Source: Typhlomys cinereus (Eukaryota > Chordata > Mammalia > Rodentia > Platacanthomyidae). Taken from it: DNA of 64,000 nt. A program made the translations under genes and the position numbers. The stretch spans positions 2,577,501 to 2,641,500 of the forward strand of contig JALPQD010000088.1 in NCBI GenBank assembly GCA_023101885.1. The letters run 5' to 3'. The notes below the pieces were generated by a model. It saw only the letters and a list, made by a program, of their open reading frames with translations. It was not told where the DNA came from and made no database searches. This document shows, in pieces, positions 22,485-34,699 of the stretch (positions are counted from its first letter, which is position 1; each line of letters starts with the position of its first letter).

Positions 22485-23560
22485 TCTGAGACTGAAATTT
22501 CCCTGGATTGCAGAAAAAAGAGGTAGTCACCTGGCACCCCTGTTCACACCAAAGGAACAACCTAAGTATTTTGCCATATTAAACCTTTTATTACTTAAGG
22601 GAGTTCTGAGAGCTACCAGAAACTAACCACCCTGGAAAAACTGACCTCATCAAACTTAATTCCTGGAAAGGCTATTCACAGAAACGTGTTCTTGGCTGAC
22701 CACCTGCCCTCTCTAATCTTAGTCCACCTGCTTATAAGGGACATGCCATATGAGATCTCCATCAGAGACCTGCAATTAGAAATAAACTGGGAAATTAATG
22801 TGTGTTATTCATAAGCTCTGTCCGAGTGTTTGAAAATTCACATGAATGCAGGTGATTCTGCTATCATCAACATTTTTGTCTTGATACATAATCTTCATCC
22901 TGGAATATATAACTTTCCTTCCCTTTTCATTTCCCCAACAGAAACTCGATTTTATTTGAAGTTAGCCATGTAACCAGCTTAGTGAAAAATGAGAATTGAT
23001 CTCATCTAACAATGACAAATCCATTCCCTACTTTTCCAGCCTTCTTTGCAGGGAGGGATGAGACCATATGACTGAGCTGTGTGACATGAAAGCCTAGAAT
23101 GAGATCCATGAGGGGGGGGTGACAATACACACTGCCGGTTTACCCCACCCCTACCCACTGCCTACTTTCTGCCTCTCCACCAGAAGTACCATTTTGGCTT
23201 TGGAAGTCACCTCCCCTCTGCAAAAGAAAGGCTAAGAAATTTAAGAAACATCAGTCATTCCTGACATCAACAAGCCCAGGAAGTCATCTAAGTGCCCCCA
23301 TGTCCCTGAACTTCTTGATGTGCGAAAAAAAATTTAATTCTGTCATTAGAAAACATCAACAAGATTTCTGTGAATGCCAATGTAAACATTTCAAGCTACT
23401 AAGATAATTTCAATGCCTTTGGAAACAGTCATAGAGTTATTATAATCTAATTAGTCATTTACATTTTACAGAAGATTGTTTACTTTAGCAAACATTAAAC
23501 ACATTCTCGTCTGTATGTAACCTTTCAAAGAAAAAACTGAAGTGTTTCCAATTTTGCATT
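22485..23560. other. Unassigned sequence
   Basis: No gene or named repeat. A short G run lies at 23113-23119. Confidence 0.4.
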
Positions 23561-23576
23561 ATTGAAACATCCAGGT

Positions 23577-23905
23577 GGGCTGGAGAGATGGCTCAGGGGT
23601 TAAGATTTTGCCTCACAAGCAGAAGGTCTTGAGTTTGGATCCCAGGTCCTACATAAAAAGTGCCAGGCAGAAAACGCCAGGTAGGAAACAGGGGCAGGCT
23701 ACATTTCTGGCCCTGGTGGGCAGAACCTGGGAAATCCCTAGCAGCAAGTAAAAAGGAAGTAAGCAATCCAGAATGATTCCCAAAGTCACTGTTGGTCCTC
23801 CACAGAGACACAGACACAGACACAGATAGATAGACAGACAGACAGACAGACACACATACACACACACAAACAATATAGTTAAAAATAAACAAAAATAAAG
23901 ATAAA
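23577..23905 (+). mobile_element. B2-superfamily SINE, older subfamily
   Basis: Very clear head (GGGCTGGAGAGATGGCTCAG) with the B-box-like GAGTTTGGATCC, a body with 'gttggtcctccacagagac' and a (GACA)/(CA) tail. The flanks AAACATCC at 23564 and AAAGCATCC near 23905 suggest a decayed duplication. Confidence 0.9.
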
Positions 23906-24790
23906 AGCATCCAAGCAAAATAACAATTTTGAAGTCTTTAAAAAGTCTGTATAATAGTTTCCCTTTGGAGTTTTTCCATAAGAAATAATATTCCCCCTTC
24001 TCACCCCCTTCTTCTCCACTCCCTGTGCTTCCATTGACCTTCTTCAGAATCTTGGATTGCACCAAGCTCATCCTGACATACTAAATCTTCATTTCTAGGA
24101 CACTGTCTTCAAGTCAGTACAAAACTGGTTGTTCTCTCATCATTGATACATGGAAATAAGCATGGGCTCTTCAGAATGGACTTTCTCCTCAGCCACGCTC
24201 AGTCGCCCACTTGAGCATCCTGCTTCAGTTCTCTAGAAAGTGCACTTTCATAAGAAAAGTTTTCTTATCACAAGTCCTACAGAGAAAATATGTCTAATAT
24301 TTTCTTACTATCTTTCCTTAGCATACAAATATCAATTTTGTACATTATTGGATTGTGTCATCTCAGAATGTTTGATTTTAAAACTTTATTTGACTTGGAC
24401 CATAAAAATTTATGAATTTATTAAGTGAATTTTGGCTTAGGACTAGGTCAAATTTTCCAGCAAATTCTGTGATAGCCTTAAACAGCCTTCTGTCACTTTG
24501 TACTATACATTCTCAGCATGGGCAACTATAACATCAAACTGTCAATCAGCTCTAAATATCAAAGATGCTCTACATCCTACAATGTCAAATATTCAGCCAA
24601 GATTTAACCCTTTATGTAAAACTGAATAAGCACAATTATCTCATTAGTAAATCAATCTTGTTTCATCTTTAATATTGGTAAATTTATATGAATATCAAAG
24701 AATTCTTTTGAAAGTAATTTCTTCATAACTTTTCAATAAATATATCATTTCTCTACCTGTTTGATAGACCTACATACTAGTGATGCTGGA
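23906..24790. other. Unassigned AT-rich sequence
   Basis: No gene or named repeat seen. Confidence 0.4.
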
Positions 24791-24796
24791 TGTTCA

Positions 24797-24893
24797 TGAT
24801 CATGTGTGTGTGCGTGTGTGCATGTGTGTGTGTGCGTGTGCATGTGCATGTGCGTGCGTGTGTGCGTGTGTGCGTGTGTGTGTATGTGTGTGT
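24797..24893. repeat. (GT)n/(GTGC) microsatellite
   Basis: About 95 bp of alternating GT with C and A interruptions (pure alternating purine-pyrimidine over long stretches). Confidence 0.95.
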
Positions 24894-25190
24894 GTTAGTT
24901 ACTACTGCTGAAAAGAATATTCATGCACAACTCAAAGGAGAGAGAAGGCTTATTTGAGACTTATTTACAGTTCAGAGGGAAATACAGTCCATTATGGTAG
25001 AATCCCACAGCAGACAGTCAGTTGAAGGTAGAAACCAGAGAAGGGTCTGACTACAGATACAATGTGACCAGTTGTCTCATGCTCCTGCCACCCAGACTTC
25101 CTACCATGATGGACCATGAGTCAAAATAAACCCTTGCTTCCCCTCAAGTCACTTTTGTCACAGCAATAAGAAAAGTAACTATAACACCCA
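24893..25190 (+). repeat. Rodent MaLR-like LTR or dispersed repeat
   Basis: It starts TGTTAGTTACTACTGCTG and runs to 'cacagcaataagaaaagtaac' at 25157-25177, with AAAATAAACCCTTGCTTCCCC at 25113. This pattern (AATAAA, then 'agtcacttttgtcac') is that of common rodent LTR repeats. It is diverged. Confidence 0.55.
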
Positions 25191-25779
25191 AGTCATATAA
25201 AACATTTCTCAGGTCAAAAGGGATCATAAGGGGAAAAACTTCAAGAAGCCTCGCTCTTGAATAGGTGTCAGCAAACTCTAGACTTCAGTCAAACCCAGCC
25301 CTCTAACTGTTTTGTAGGTAAAGTTTTATCATAACATGGCCACTCACAATTTCAAGCATAATTTCTAGGTTGCCTTTATCTTGCAAGGACAGACTAAGAC
25401 AGTGATAACTAAATGGCCCATAAAACAGAAATATTTGTAACTAAACTTTCATAAAGTTAAAGGTGCCTGGGTAAATGCCTAGCAAAAATTATGCACTAAG
25501 TAAACTTTCCAGGAAACATCAACATTCTGCTTTGTTGGATTTTAAAGGCAAAAGCCCAGGCTCCAGGTATATCAACAAACTAGACTTTGCCATCTTCCCC
25601 AATATGCCAACTAAATACTCCAGTAATGGTAAACACTAAGAAAATGAGATTTAAATCAGTATTAACATTAGGAAGAGGAAAAAATAAAGGGCTCCAGTGA
25701 CCCCTAAGTGCATTTTCAGTTTACCAACATTTAAGTTTGATTAAAAAAGGAAATATTGGGACAGGAGTAAGACTTACAC
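25191..25779. other. Unassigned sequence
   Basis: No gene or named repeat seen. Confidence 0.4.
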
Positions 25780-26206
25780 ATAATTGTGATAGTTAATCCT
25801 GGATGTCAACTTGATCATACTTGGCTTGATTAAAATCAGCTGTCAGACTACCTGAAGAGATTATCCAGATCAATACATTTATAATACAAAGCTCATCCCT
25901 AGATCTGATTGGAACTTCCCTAACAGACCAAATAAAAGGAACCATAGAACAGAAGAGAGACTCTCAACTTTTTTGAATCCTCCAGTCTCCAGCAATCACC
26001 CACTGGACTGAGAAGCTCTGAGCCTCCAGGATGTTTGCAGTGACTTAGCTGCCTCCAGATTCAGCCACCAGCCATGTCACCTCCCCCATGAAAGATTGTT
26101 TCTCCCCTCTGGAACCATAAACTGAATAAATCTCCCTTTCTCCCTTAAGTTGCTTGACTTTGAATGCTCTCTCACAGCAACAGTTAAGAGTAACTATTGC
26201 AATAAT
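25780..26206 (+). mobile_element. Solo MaLR-type LTR (family B), duplication ATAAT
   Basis: LTR 25785-26201 starts TGTGATAGTTAATCCTGG and ends ATTGCA, with AATAAA near 26124. ATAAT is repeated exactly at 25780-25784 and 26202-26206. The same family is at 29261-33131, where it is split by an L1. Confidence 0.9.
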
Positions 26207-26515
26207 GAAGCAGTCTTGACCAAGGTGTGGTCTCTCTAATCATCCCATCATTTTTGGTTCAGCAAGGTTGTCTGTCAGAAAATGTTAGATGTTATCATCA
26301 TAGTCATCCTTGAGGTGGATGTGGCTCCCATAAGATGATCACCCCTGCTCCAGGGCACAGCCTTGCCACCATCGATAATTTGCCCTCATCTGGGAGATGG
26401 TGTGTCCTGCCATGATGGCCAATGTTTGGAGATAGCTTCAATCTCTTGTCCTAAAGATGTTTATCCAGCAGTCTTGTCATGGCAGAACTCAGTGTAACTA
26501 CAGGAGAATGATTCA
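26207..26515. other. Unassigned sequence
   Basis: No gene or named repeat seen. Confidence 0.4.
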
Positions 26516-26859
26516 AAAGGAAAAAGTTAATTTTTAAAGATTTTACAAATCCAAATACCTTATTATTTTCACCATTAAGTATTTTTTTAATTTTTTTATT
26601 TTTTTATCCACTCATACAAACTTAATAGGTACCGCAGTCCCCTCCTTCCCTCTACCTCTTCCCAGTCCTCCTTGCTCCCTCCCCCCCTTTTCCCCTTCTT
26701 TTCACCCTCCCTCCCTTTCTCCCAGTTCCTCCTCCTTCTCCCCCCCCCCAATCCCTGGAGCATCCTTTAGTATGAATGTCAAACTTTCCTCTGCGTCCTC
26801 CATTCCAATGAGGTGTACGGACTCAGTAGCATTGCCTAGAGCCCCGAAAGGAAAAAGTT
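26516..26859 (-). mobile_element. Severely 5'-truncated L1 (L1-C) with 13-bp target duplication
   Basis: AAAGGAAAAAGTT occurs at 26516-26528 and 26847-26859. Between them, 26580-26846 is L1 3' UTR (minus strand), with the polypyrimidine stretch on plus at 26640-26750. 26529-26580 is about 50 bp of non-L1 sequence ending in A-rich text. Confidence 0.85.
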
Positions 26860-27320
26860 TAAAAGGCAAAAAACATAATACAGTCAGAGAAAGACAATAC
26901 AGAGTTGACTATGCCAGTGACAGACTCCATCTCCAAAACCAACACTGTGCTCCCGAGAGAGTCTCATTTTAGTGCTGATTCGACAGTGTTGCTCATGAAG
27001 CTATGGCACTGAAGGAAGAACTTAGGTAAAGTCGAAAGTTTAACACAATGTTCTCCAAGTCAAAGCCAGAATCAAAAGTCTTTTATTTTGCAGGTTAAAT
27101 CAGATTTAACATCTCTTCAAAGAAGCATGTTAGATCTCAATTTGCCAACCCAAGTTACACTAATGACTAAATATAACCATGGCTAATAATTAACATTGTG
27201 TTACATATGCATGTCCACACTTTTTCACTTAAATTTAAACTTCTTCATGCATTTGTGTCACTTAAATGAAAGTACTTTGAGTCTAAGTTAGAATATAAAC
27301 TCTCAGATCACTAAGAGTCA
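26860..27320. other. Unassigned sequence
   Basis: No gene or named repeat seen. Confidence 0.4.
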
Positions 27321-27324
27321 CTTC

Positions 27325-27425
27325 GAGACCAAAGTCTAAAATTCAAGCTGAGGTAGAAGGGTCATGAGTTCAAAGCTACATATGAAGATTCTACTTCCTT
27401 ACTCTAAAAAATAAATAAATAAAAG
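27325..27425 (+). mobile_element. B1/B4 3' fragment
   Basis: 'gggtcatgagttcaaagct' and 'tctaaaaaataaataaataaaa' are the right end of a B1-type SINE. Confidence 0.5.
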
Positions 27426-27889
27426 TCCATTTTTTAACTTGCTTCTTAGGAATATAACTTTTAACAAGTTTAAACATTAAATACTAAAAGTTTACTATCT
27501 GGAGGATGGGCTTTGGAAATGCATTTCCTGTGTTTTTTCCTGGCTGCTGAGACCTTTGAATTTTCATCAAGTCAATGAAAAGCAAATGTTTTTGATTTCC
27601 CTTTGGCAGAATATGAGGGTAGGAAAGCAGTATGCAAAAGATACTGTCTTGTCAGTCCAATTATACCACCTTAGGACCTCAAAATAAAAATCCATGGAAT
27701 CAAATGACAAAGTTTCAGGGATTTTCCTTTTGAGATCTTACATTCATATCCCAAAACCAAAGCTACTGCTTGATAAAATATATTTTTTCACAATCTCACT
27801 GACTTAGGATAGCACCAAGTCCCTTGAAATGAAGGTATTGCTCCATCTCTGAGCTTCACTTCTCCCTTCATTTCTTTTCTGGTGCCGTG

Positions 27890-27890
<1 letters not shown>
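27426..27890. other. Unassigned sequence
   Basis: No gene or named repeat seen. Confidence 0.4.
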
Positions 27891-27891
<1 letters not shown>

Positions 27892-27927
<36 letters not shown>

Positions 27928-28260
27928 GATAAAAGAGAGTTAAAGGAAAAGCATTTATTCTGACTCACAGCTCAATGAACAGCCACTCATGGCAGGGAAG
28001 TCAAGACGCAAGAGGTTGAAGCGGCTGGTCACTTTGCGATCACCGTTGGAAAGCAGAGAGATCTTGAATGCGTTCAGATGGCTTTCAACCTTCCAGTCAA
28101 TCCAGGCTACAAACCATAGGGAATGGTGCCACCTAATTTTAGGCTGGGTGTGGCCACATGACTTAATCAAGACAGTCATTCAGAAGCCAAACTTCATCTA
28201 GGTAATCTGTCAATGGTGGGTTTGGAGGCTCATCTCCTAGGCTTTGAATTGATAATTAAC
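27892..28260 (-). repeat. Rodent LTR-like repeat with long A run
   Basis: A run of about 30 A at 27893-27922 is followed by 'ttattctgactcacagctca' and 'ctcatggcagggaagtcaag', wording shared with the repeats at 786 and 24893. Orientation is inferred from TTATT as a reversed polyadenylation signal. Confidence 0.5.
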
Positions 28261-29255
28261 ACTGTCACAACTCCAAGACAGCATCTTCTGTTTCTTAACT
28301 CCATGACCTATGTGGATCTAGGCTCATCCCATCTCCACATTCAGCCAGGTTCTTAGATTCCAGTTCTGTAGAATTTGATAAGAATAAAACTCAGATATGT
28401 AAAAAGCTGGGTTTTGTCTCAAAGAATAGAGTTCATTTATTGAAGAGGCCTACTGACCCATGTTGTACAAATAGTAAAGTTCTTTCTGCTATCTGCAAAA
28501 GTGAGAAGAAACCTAATGGAGATCAGAGATTCCCGGTCACTCAAAAGAGACAGTAATCACTTTCTACCACTGTGTTTTAAATCCATTTCATCCACATGCA
28601 GTTCCTGGCTGTCAGTCCACATGGACAATCCCATGAAATTCACAAACCCTCCTAAGGTGCTCTCTTGTTTCATTGGGTGGAGCCTTCTGCTTCTCTTCCC
28701 AGAATCAAATGCTTGACTCACCTCCTACTTGAAGTTCTATTTCTACTCTGCTGGAATTACAGTTTTGGAGGGGATTCCATAACCCAATCCTTAGGACTCT
28801 TTGGAGCCATCGTTTAGATCAATTCATCTGGTTGTGTTATCGCTGAACATCTTAAGCAGACACAATAAAAACCTTAGTTTCCCAACACTATAAAAACAAG
28901 CCCTGTCCTGTTCCATTCATAAAGTCACTACTCATCTTGTCAATGCAAAAGTCAGAAGATAAGAATTGTTGAAAAAATATCACAGAGTGCTCTTGTAGAA
29001 TACAAGCAGAGTCCTGAGATTCTCAGGGAGCATGTCAGAAGAAACTGCCAGGATCGCTGTCAAAATATGCCAAATGACTTCCAATGCTGTGCTGTATTTT
29101 AAGGTTTTAATAGTTGAATTGTTTAATAAGGTCTAGGGAAGATGTGCTCTCCATGTTGAAGTTATTCCTTGGGAGGAATAGGAGCTAATAAAGCATAAAT
29201 GGTTCTAGAGCCAACAAGTACATATACATATTACTAAAAGCAGAAAATACTAAAA
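28261..29255. other. Unassigned sequence
   Basis: No gene or named repeat recognised. Confidence 0.4.
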
Positions 29256-29415
29256 AAGACTTTAATCCTGGATATCAACTTGACCACACCTGGCATTAAC
29301 TAAGATCAGTTGTCAAACTACCTAAAGAGATTATCCAATCAATACATTTACAATACAAAGACTAGCCCTAGATCTGATTGGAACCTCCCAATAGCAAACC
29401 AGATAAAAGCAACCA

Positions 29416-32400
29416 TGGACCAGAAGACTTTTTTTTTAAACATTTTTTATTATCTCTGCTCACACGAACTTAATAGGTACACTGGTTCCCTCCCTCCCTC
29501 CTCCTCCCCCCCACCCCCCAGTGCCTCCCCTCCCCCAATCCCCGGAGAATCCTTTAATGTGCATACCAAACTCTCCTCTGAGTCCTCCTCTCCGATGACA
29601 TACAAGAACCCAGCGGCATTTCCCTGAACCCTTTCCTTTGTTCCCCTTAAGCATAGGAACACTATTTTGGCTGTCAATCCCTTGCCTCCAAGGATCTTGG
29701 TGCTTTTAGCAAATGCTAGACTTTGTGGGGTCAATTGCGCAGGGCATGCAAAGTCTAATTATGATTGCTTCGGCCCTAACTTGTGTGGAGTATCTTGCAT
29801 ATCATTGCTCCTCCCGTCCTTGTGCTCTTACACTCTTACCGCCCCCTCTTCCACAAATTTCCCTGAGCTTCAGGATGGGGAGAGATTAGGCTGGCCTAGT
29901 TCCAGGTGGTTGATATAGAGTCTCTGAAGTTCTGGATTATGGTGTATTGATTTTCTTTTGCGGTTTTGCTGCTCCTGCAATGCCCTTCACTCCATTCTGA
30001 TGGGTATTGGATGTCACCCCTGGCCAGAGATAAAAAGCTGTTAAACTAGAGTCTTGTTATAAGAGTATATTCAAAGGTAGATGTAATAAAATTAGGAAAC
30101 CACAGTGAGGGAGGGATCAATCACCCATTTGCAAAATGGTTACTTATTATCTGCCAGACGATATGCCTTCCCCTTCTGGTGAGATCATACCCCCTCAGTT
30201 GAAAATGATCAAGAATGAAAAGTCTGAGAACTTAACCAGATGTCTCATGCTTACTTGCAGTCCTTGATGGAGGCCTATTTTCTCTGCTGTAACATGGTCC
30301 CCTCTCTCCTTGTTTCTGGTGTGGCCCTCCTACCCCATCCCTTCTGTTCATACTCCTTGCAATTACTGTATTACAGAGATTTATCATCAAGTGTCTCTAG
30401 GTGGGCTGGGTGGGTTTGGTACTAGGAGCCACCTATTAGGGAGTACATACAGCGCTTAACTTTCTGGGTCTGGCATACTTCACTCAATATAATTGTTTCT
30501 AATGACATCCATTTCCCGGCAAATTCCAGTAATTCATCATTTTTGATGGTTAAGTAGTACTCCATTGTATAGATGTACCTCATTTTTCTTATTCACTCGA
30601 TAACTGTTGGATATTTGGGTTGATTCCATAACTTTGCTATTGTAAACAGTGCTGCTATGAACATGGTCATGCTTGTGCTATCGAGGTGAACCTCTGCTGC
30701 ATGGGGGGTTATTCGCAAAAGTGGAATAGCAGGGTCATATGGCATTTCAATCTTTAATTTCTTTAAGAATCTCCAGACAGCTTGACAGAGTGGCTGTATG
30801 AGCCTGCATTCCCACCAGCAATGTAGGAGAGTTCCCCTCTCTCCACATCCTCTCCAGCATTTGGTGTTGTTTGTATTGTGGATTTTTGCCATCCTGACCA
30901 GGGTGAGATGATATCTCAGGGAAGTTTTGATTTGCATTTCCCTGATGGCTAAGGAAGTGGAGCATTTTTAAAGATATTTGCTAGACATTTTAATTTCATC
31001 CTTGGTAAAGTTTCTATTAAGTTCCAGGGCTCATTTTTTAATTGGGCCATTAATTTCCTTGGTGTTTAGTTTTCTAAGTTCTTTGTGCACTCTGGATAAT
31101 AGAGCTCTATCAGGTATGTGGTTAGTGAAGATTTTCTCCCATTCTGTGGGTTGCCTTTGAGCTCCTGTTACAATCTCTTTATCTGAACAGAAGCTCTTTA
31201 ATTTCACAAGATCCCAACTGTTGAGAGTTGGTAGCAGTGAGTGTGCCATTGGATGTCTGTTTAGGAACTGTTGGCCTAGCCCAATCAGCTCGAGGAAATT
31301 CCCTATCCTTTCAACTATGGCTTTTATAGTCTCTGGCATTAAATCAAGGTCCTTGATCCATTTGGAATTAAGTCTTGTACAAGGTGACAAGTACGGGTCC
31401 AGTTTTAATCTTCTACATGTGGAAATCCAGTTTTGCCAGCACCATTTGTTGAAGATACTGTTTTTTTTTTTTTTTCCATTGGACTTTTTGGGCCCCTTTG
31501 TCAAAGACCAAATGGCTGTAATTTTGTGGGCTTATATTGGGGTCTTCAACTCTTATCCATTGATCTGTATGTCTATTTTGGAGCCAGTACCAGGCTGTTT
31601 TTATAACTATGGATTTGTAGTATAGACTAAGGTTTGGTATGGTGATACCTCCAGCAGTGTTTTTGTTACTCAGGATTGTCTTTACTATCGTGGGTCTTTT
31701 GTGCCTCATATGAATTTTGAGATTGTTTGGTCAACTTGTTTAAAGAACTGCTTTGGGATTTTAATTGGTATAGCAATGAATTTGTATATTGCCTTTGGTA
31801 GGATGGTCATTTTTACGATGTTGATTCTGCCAGTCCAGGAACACGGGAGGTCTTTCCACCTTGTGATGTCTTCTGCAATTTCTTTCTTGAGGGTTTTAAA
31901 GTTTTCATTGTAAAAGTCTTTTACCTCCTCGGTTAGGTTTATACCAAGGTATTTCATTTTTTTAGGGGCTATAGTAAATGGGATTGTTTCTCTCAAGGCT
32001 TTTTCACTTCTTTCATTCTGGGCATATAGGAAAGCCACTGATTTTTGTATGTTTATTTTGTATCCTGCCACCCTGCTGAACTTCTCAATTAGTTCCAGGA
32101 GCTTCCTGGTGGAGTTTTTGGGATCACTCAGGTATAAGATCATGTCATCTGCAAATAGGGATAGCTTGACTTCTTCCTTGCCGATTTGAATCCCTTTTAT
32201 GTTCCTTTCTTGTCTTATGGCTTCAGCTAACACTTCAATTACAATATTGAGTAGAAGTGGTGAGAGTGGACAGCCTTTTCTAGTTCCTGATCGAAGTGGG
32301 AATGCTTCCAGTTTTTCCCCATTGAGTATAATCCTTGCTGTATGCTTGTTGTATACAGCTTTTATTATATTGATAAAGGTTCCTTCCATTCCTACTGTCT

Positions 32401-32851
32401 CTAGCGTTTTGATCTTAAAAGGCCATTAGATCTTGTCAAAAGCTTTTTCTGCATCTATCTAGAGTATCATGTGGTCTTGGGCTTTGGATTGGTTTATATT
32501 ATGAATTACATTTATTGATTTGTGTATGTTGAACCAACCTTGTGTGCCGGGGATAAAGCCTACTTGGTCCCTGTGAATGATCTTTTTGATATGTTTTTGA
32601 ATCCAATTTGCTAAGACTTTGTTGAGAATCTTTGCATCTGTGTTCATCAGAGAGATTGGCCTATAGTTTTCTTTTTTAAGTGTATCTTTATTAGGTTTTG
32701 GGATTAAAACGATATTAGCTTCATAGAAGGAATTTGGTAGGGTTCCTTCCTTTGCTATTTGTTGGAACAGTTTAAGGAGTATTGGTGTTATTAACTCCTT
32801 AAATGTCTGGTAGAACTCTATGCTGAATCCATCTGTGGACCAGAAGACTTT
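29416..32851 (-). mobile_element. 5'-truncated L1 (L1-B) inside the LTR, 15-bp target duplication
   Basis: TGGACCAGAAGACTT is repeated exactly at 29416-29430 and 32836-32850. The element body is 29431-32835: a poly(A) (T run 29429-29437), 3' UTR with polypurine tract (plus C-rich 29485-29545), then the C-terminal two thirds of ORF2. It is truncated inside the RT domain and has no ORF1. It differs from L1-A by roughly 9 percent in a short aligned stretch (near 3730-3840 against 31815-31925). Confidence 0.95.
30422..32835 (-). pseudogene. L1-B partial ORF2 (RT and C-terminal region), broken
   Basis: The RT motif FADD is at 32155-32144. The C-terminal Cys-His motif (C-x3-C-x7-H-x4-[19 protein letters not shown]) is complete at 30859-30806, better kept than in L1-A. 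The stop is at 30424-30422. Stops (for example near 32460 and 32430) and frameshifts separate the pieces. The longest stretch is 227 codons (32389-31706). Confidence 0.9.
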
Positions 32852-33139
32852 GAAGAGAGACTCTCAGCTTCATGATTCTCTGGAATTCTCCAGACTTTAA
32901 CCTTCACACTCACTGGTCTATTGGACTGAGCAGAGCAGCTCTGAGCCTCCAGGATGTTTTCAGTGACTTAGTCTGCCTCCAGCTTCAACCACCAGCCATG
33001 TCACCTCTGTCATGAAAGACTGTTTCTCCCCTCTGGAACCATAAGCTGAATAGATCTCCCTTTCTCTTTCTCCTTTAAATTCCTTGACTTTGAATGCTCT
33101 CTCACAGCAACAGTTAAGAGTAACTATTACAAAGACAAA

Positions 33140-34350
33140 AGAGTTAAATAAGATGAATGGAATAGCAAGAGAAGTATGAAAATAAAGAAAGGGTGAAAAT
33201 AGAGATGACAGTAACGAAAAAGAATTTTTGGAAAATGAAAGCTCACTTCAATCTATTATTCAAATCACACATTTGTACAACGGTGAATGACATCCGTGGG
33301 TTCTGAGATATAGAAAGAACTGAAAAACTGATGTAAACATAAAAAGCAAAGTGAAAATAAATCCTGAAGGGTTTTGAGGTCAAATTAGAAAGAAACAACA
33401 ATCATTCCAATTTACTGTAGTTTTTACCTTCAGAATATCTGAATTACCTGATCCAGTACCTGCTGAGTTTTATCTGAAAGGAAACCTGTTAGGGAACTTT
33501 TTGCAAATGAATCATTATAGATTCTATTCTAATAAAAATTAGCAAGTAAAAATAAACTAATGAACAAATGTAGACAGTGAAGTCTCAGTACAATTGACAC
33601 CTTTGTATGCCAATGAGTTCTCTAAATTTCTTTTTTTTCTACTAATACACCTAAAATTATAGTGAATTTGAACAAAACTTTTCAGAAGCATTTTAAATGT
33701 TTGAAGCCCCCAAAATTCTGTTCTCCATATTATAAAAGGCAAATATTAAGCCTGTGTAATCTCTTAGAGACTCCATTCAGCTCAAATAAGCTATAGTTCA
33801 AGGACCACCAACTAAATCAATTATTTCAGAAAAAAATATCTTAAGAGAATAAAGTTTTTTAATTGATGCTGCATAAATACTATACATTTAAAACTATAAC
33901 ACCTGATGACAATTCTATTCAGTATTTCTATGATTTCTATTTATTTTGTCCATGAATTTGTATATTGTCTTTGTAGTTCCTCCAGATCTGTTCAAGTAAA
34001 TTATCACTGTAAATACCTAGGCCTTCATTTGGGAATAAGTTATCACTTGGCACAATTTTAGATCATCTGTTACTGCCCAAAGTAGACAAATGCCACTAGT
34101 CCTGTAAATGCCCTAAGACAAAAATTCTGTTATAAGATATATTTAAGGCAAGTTGAATTTTATACCCCTATCTTCATAGGTGCTTGTGAATTTCAATAGT
34201 GAATAAATTCACTTCATTTAGCTTAGCTACTATTTCCCAGACTTACTTAGCTGTGAATTTATATGAAGTATTTATGAACATCCCATAGATAAACTGTTTT
34301 AAATGTCCAACTGTATAAATAAATGAAGGAATCACTTAGGTATAAGATCA
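33140..34350. other. Unassigned AT-rich sequence
   Basis: No gene or named repeat seen. Confidence 0.4.
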
Positions 34351-34353
34351 GAA

Positions 34354-34624
34354 AAGAGCCTGGGGAGATGACTCAGTGTTAAAGCATTTGCTATGAAAAC
34401 TTGAGAACCTGAATTGGGATCCCCAGAACTCATGTAAAGCCAGATATAATAGCATGTATCTGTAATCACAGAACTTCTATGATGAGATGAGAGATGGAGA
34501 TAGGAGATAGCCTGTGGACTACCTAGCCTGGTATATGCAATGGTGAACAGAAGACCCCATAAGTGGAAGGCTAGGACCAACACCCAAGGTTGTCCTCTGA
34601 CCTTCACATGCACGATACGGCACA

Positions 34625-34682
<58 letters not shown>

Positions 34683-34690
34683 TGGGGAAA
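34354..34690 (+). mobile_element. B3-type SINE, with (CA)n tail
   Basis: Head 'gcctggggagatgactcagtg', B-box-like GAATTGGGATCC (about 34411), middle 'cagatataatagcatgtatctgtaat', end 'ttgtcctctgaccttcac' and a CA run at 34619-34682. Confidence 0.72.
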
Positions 34691-34699
34691 AAAACAAGA

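Larger units (their letters stand above)
29256..33136 (+). mobile_element. Solo MaLR-type LTR (family B) split by L1-B, duplication AAGAC
   Basis: The left part is 29261-29430 and the right part 32852-33131, together about 450 bp, aligned with the intact copy at 25785-26201. AAGAC is repeated at 29256-29260 and 33132-33136. The LTR start lacks the first few bases of the family (no TGTGATAG). The right end is ATTACA and AATAGA stands where the family has AATAAA. Confidence 0.85.
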
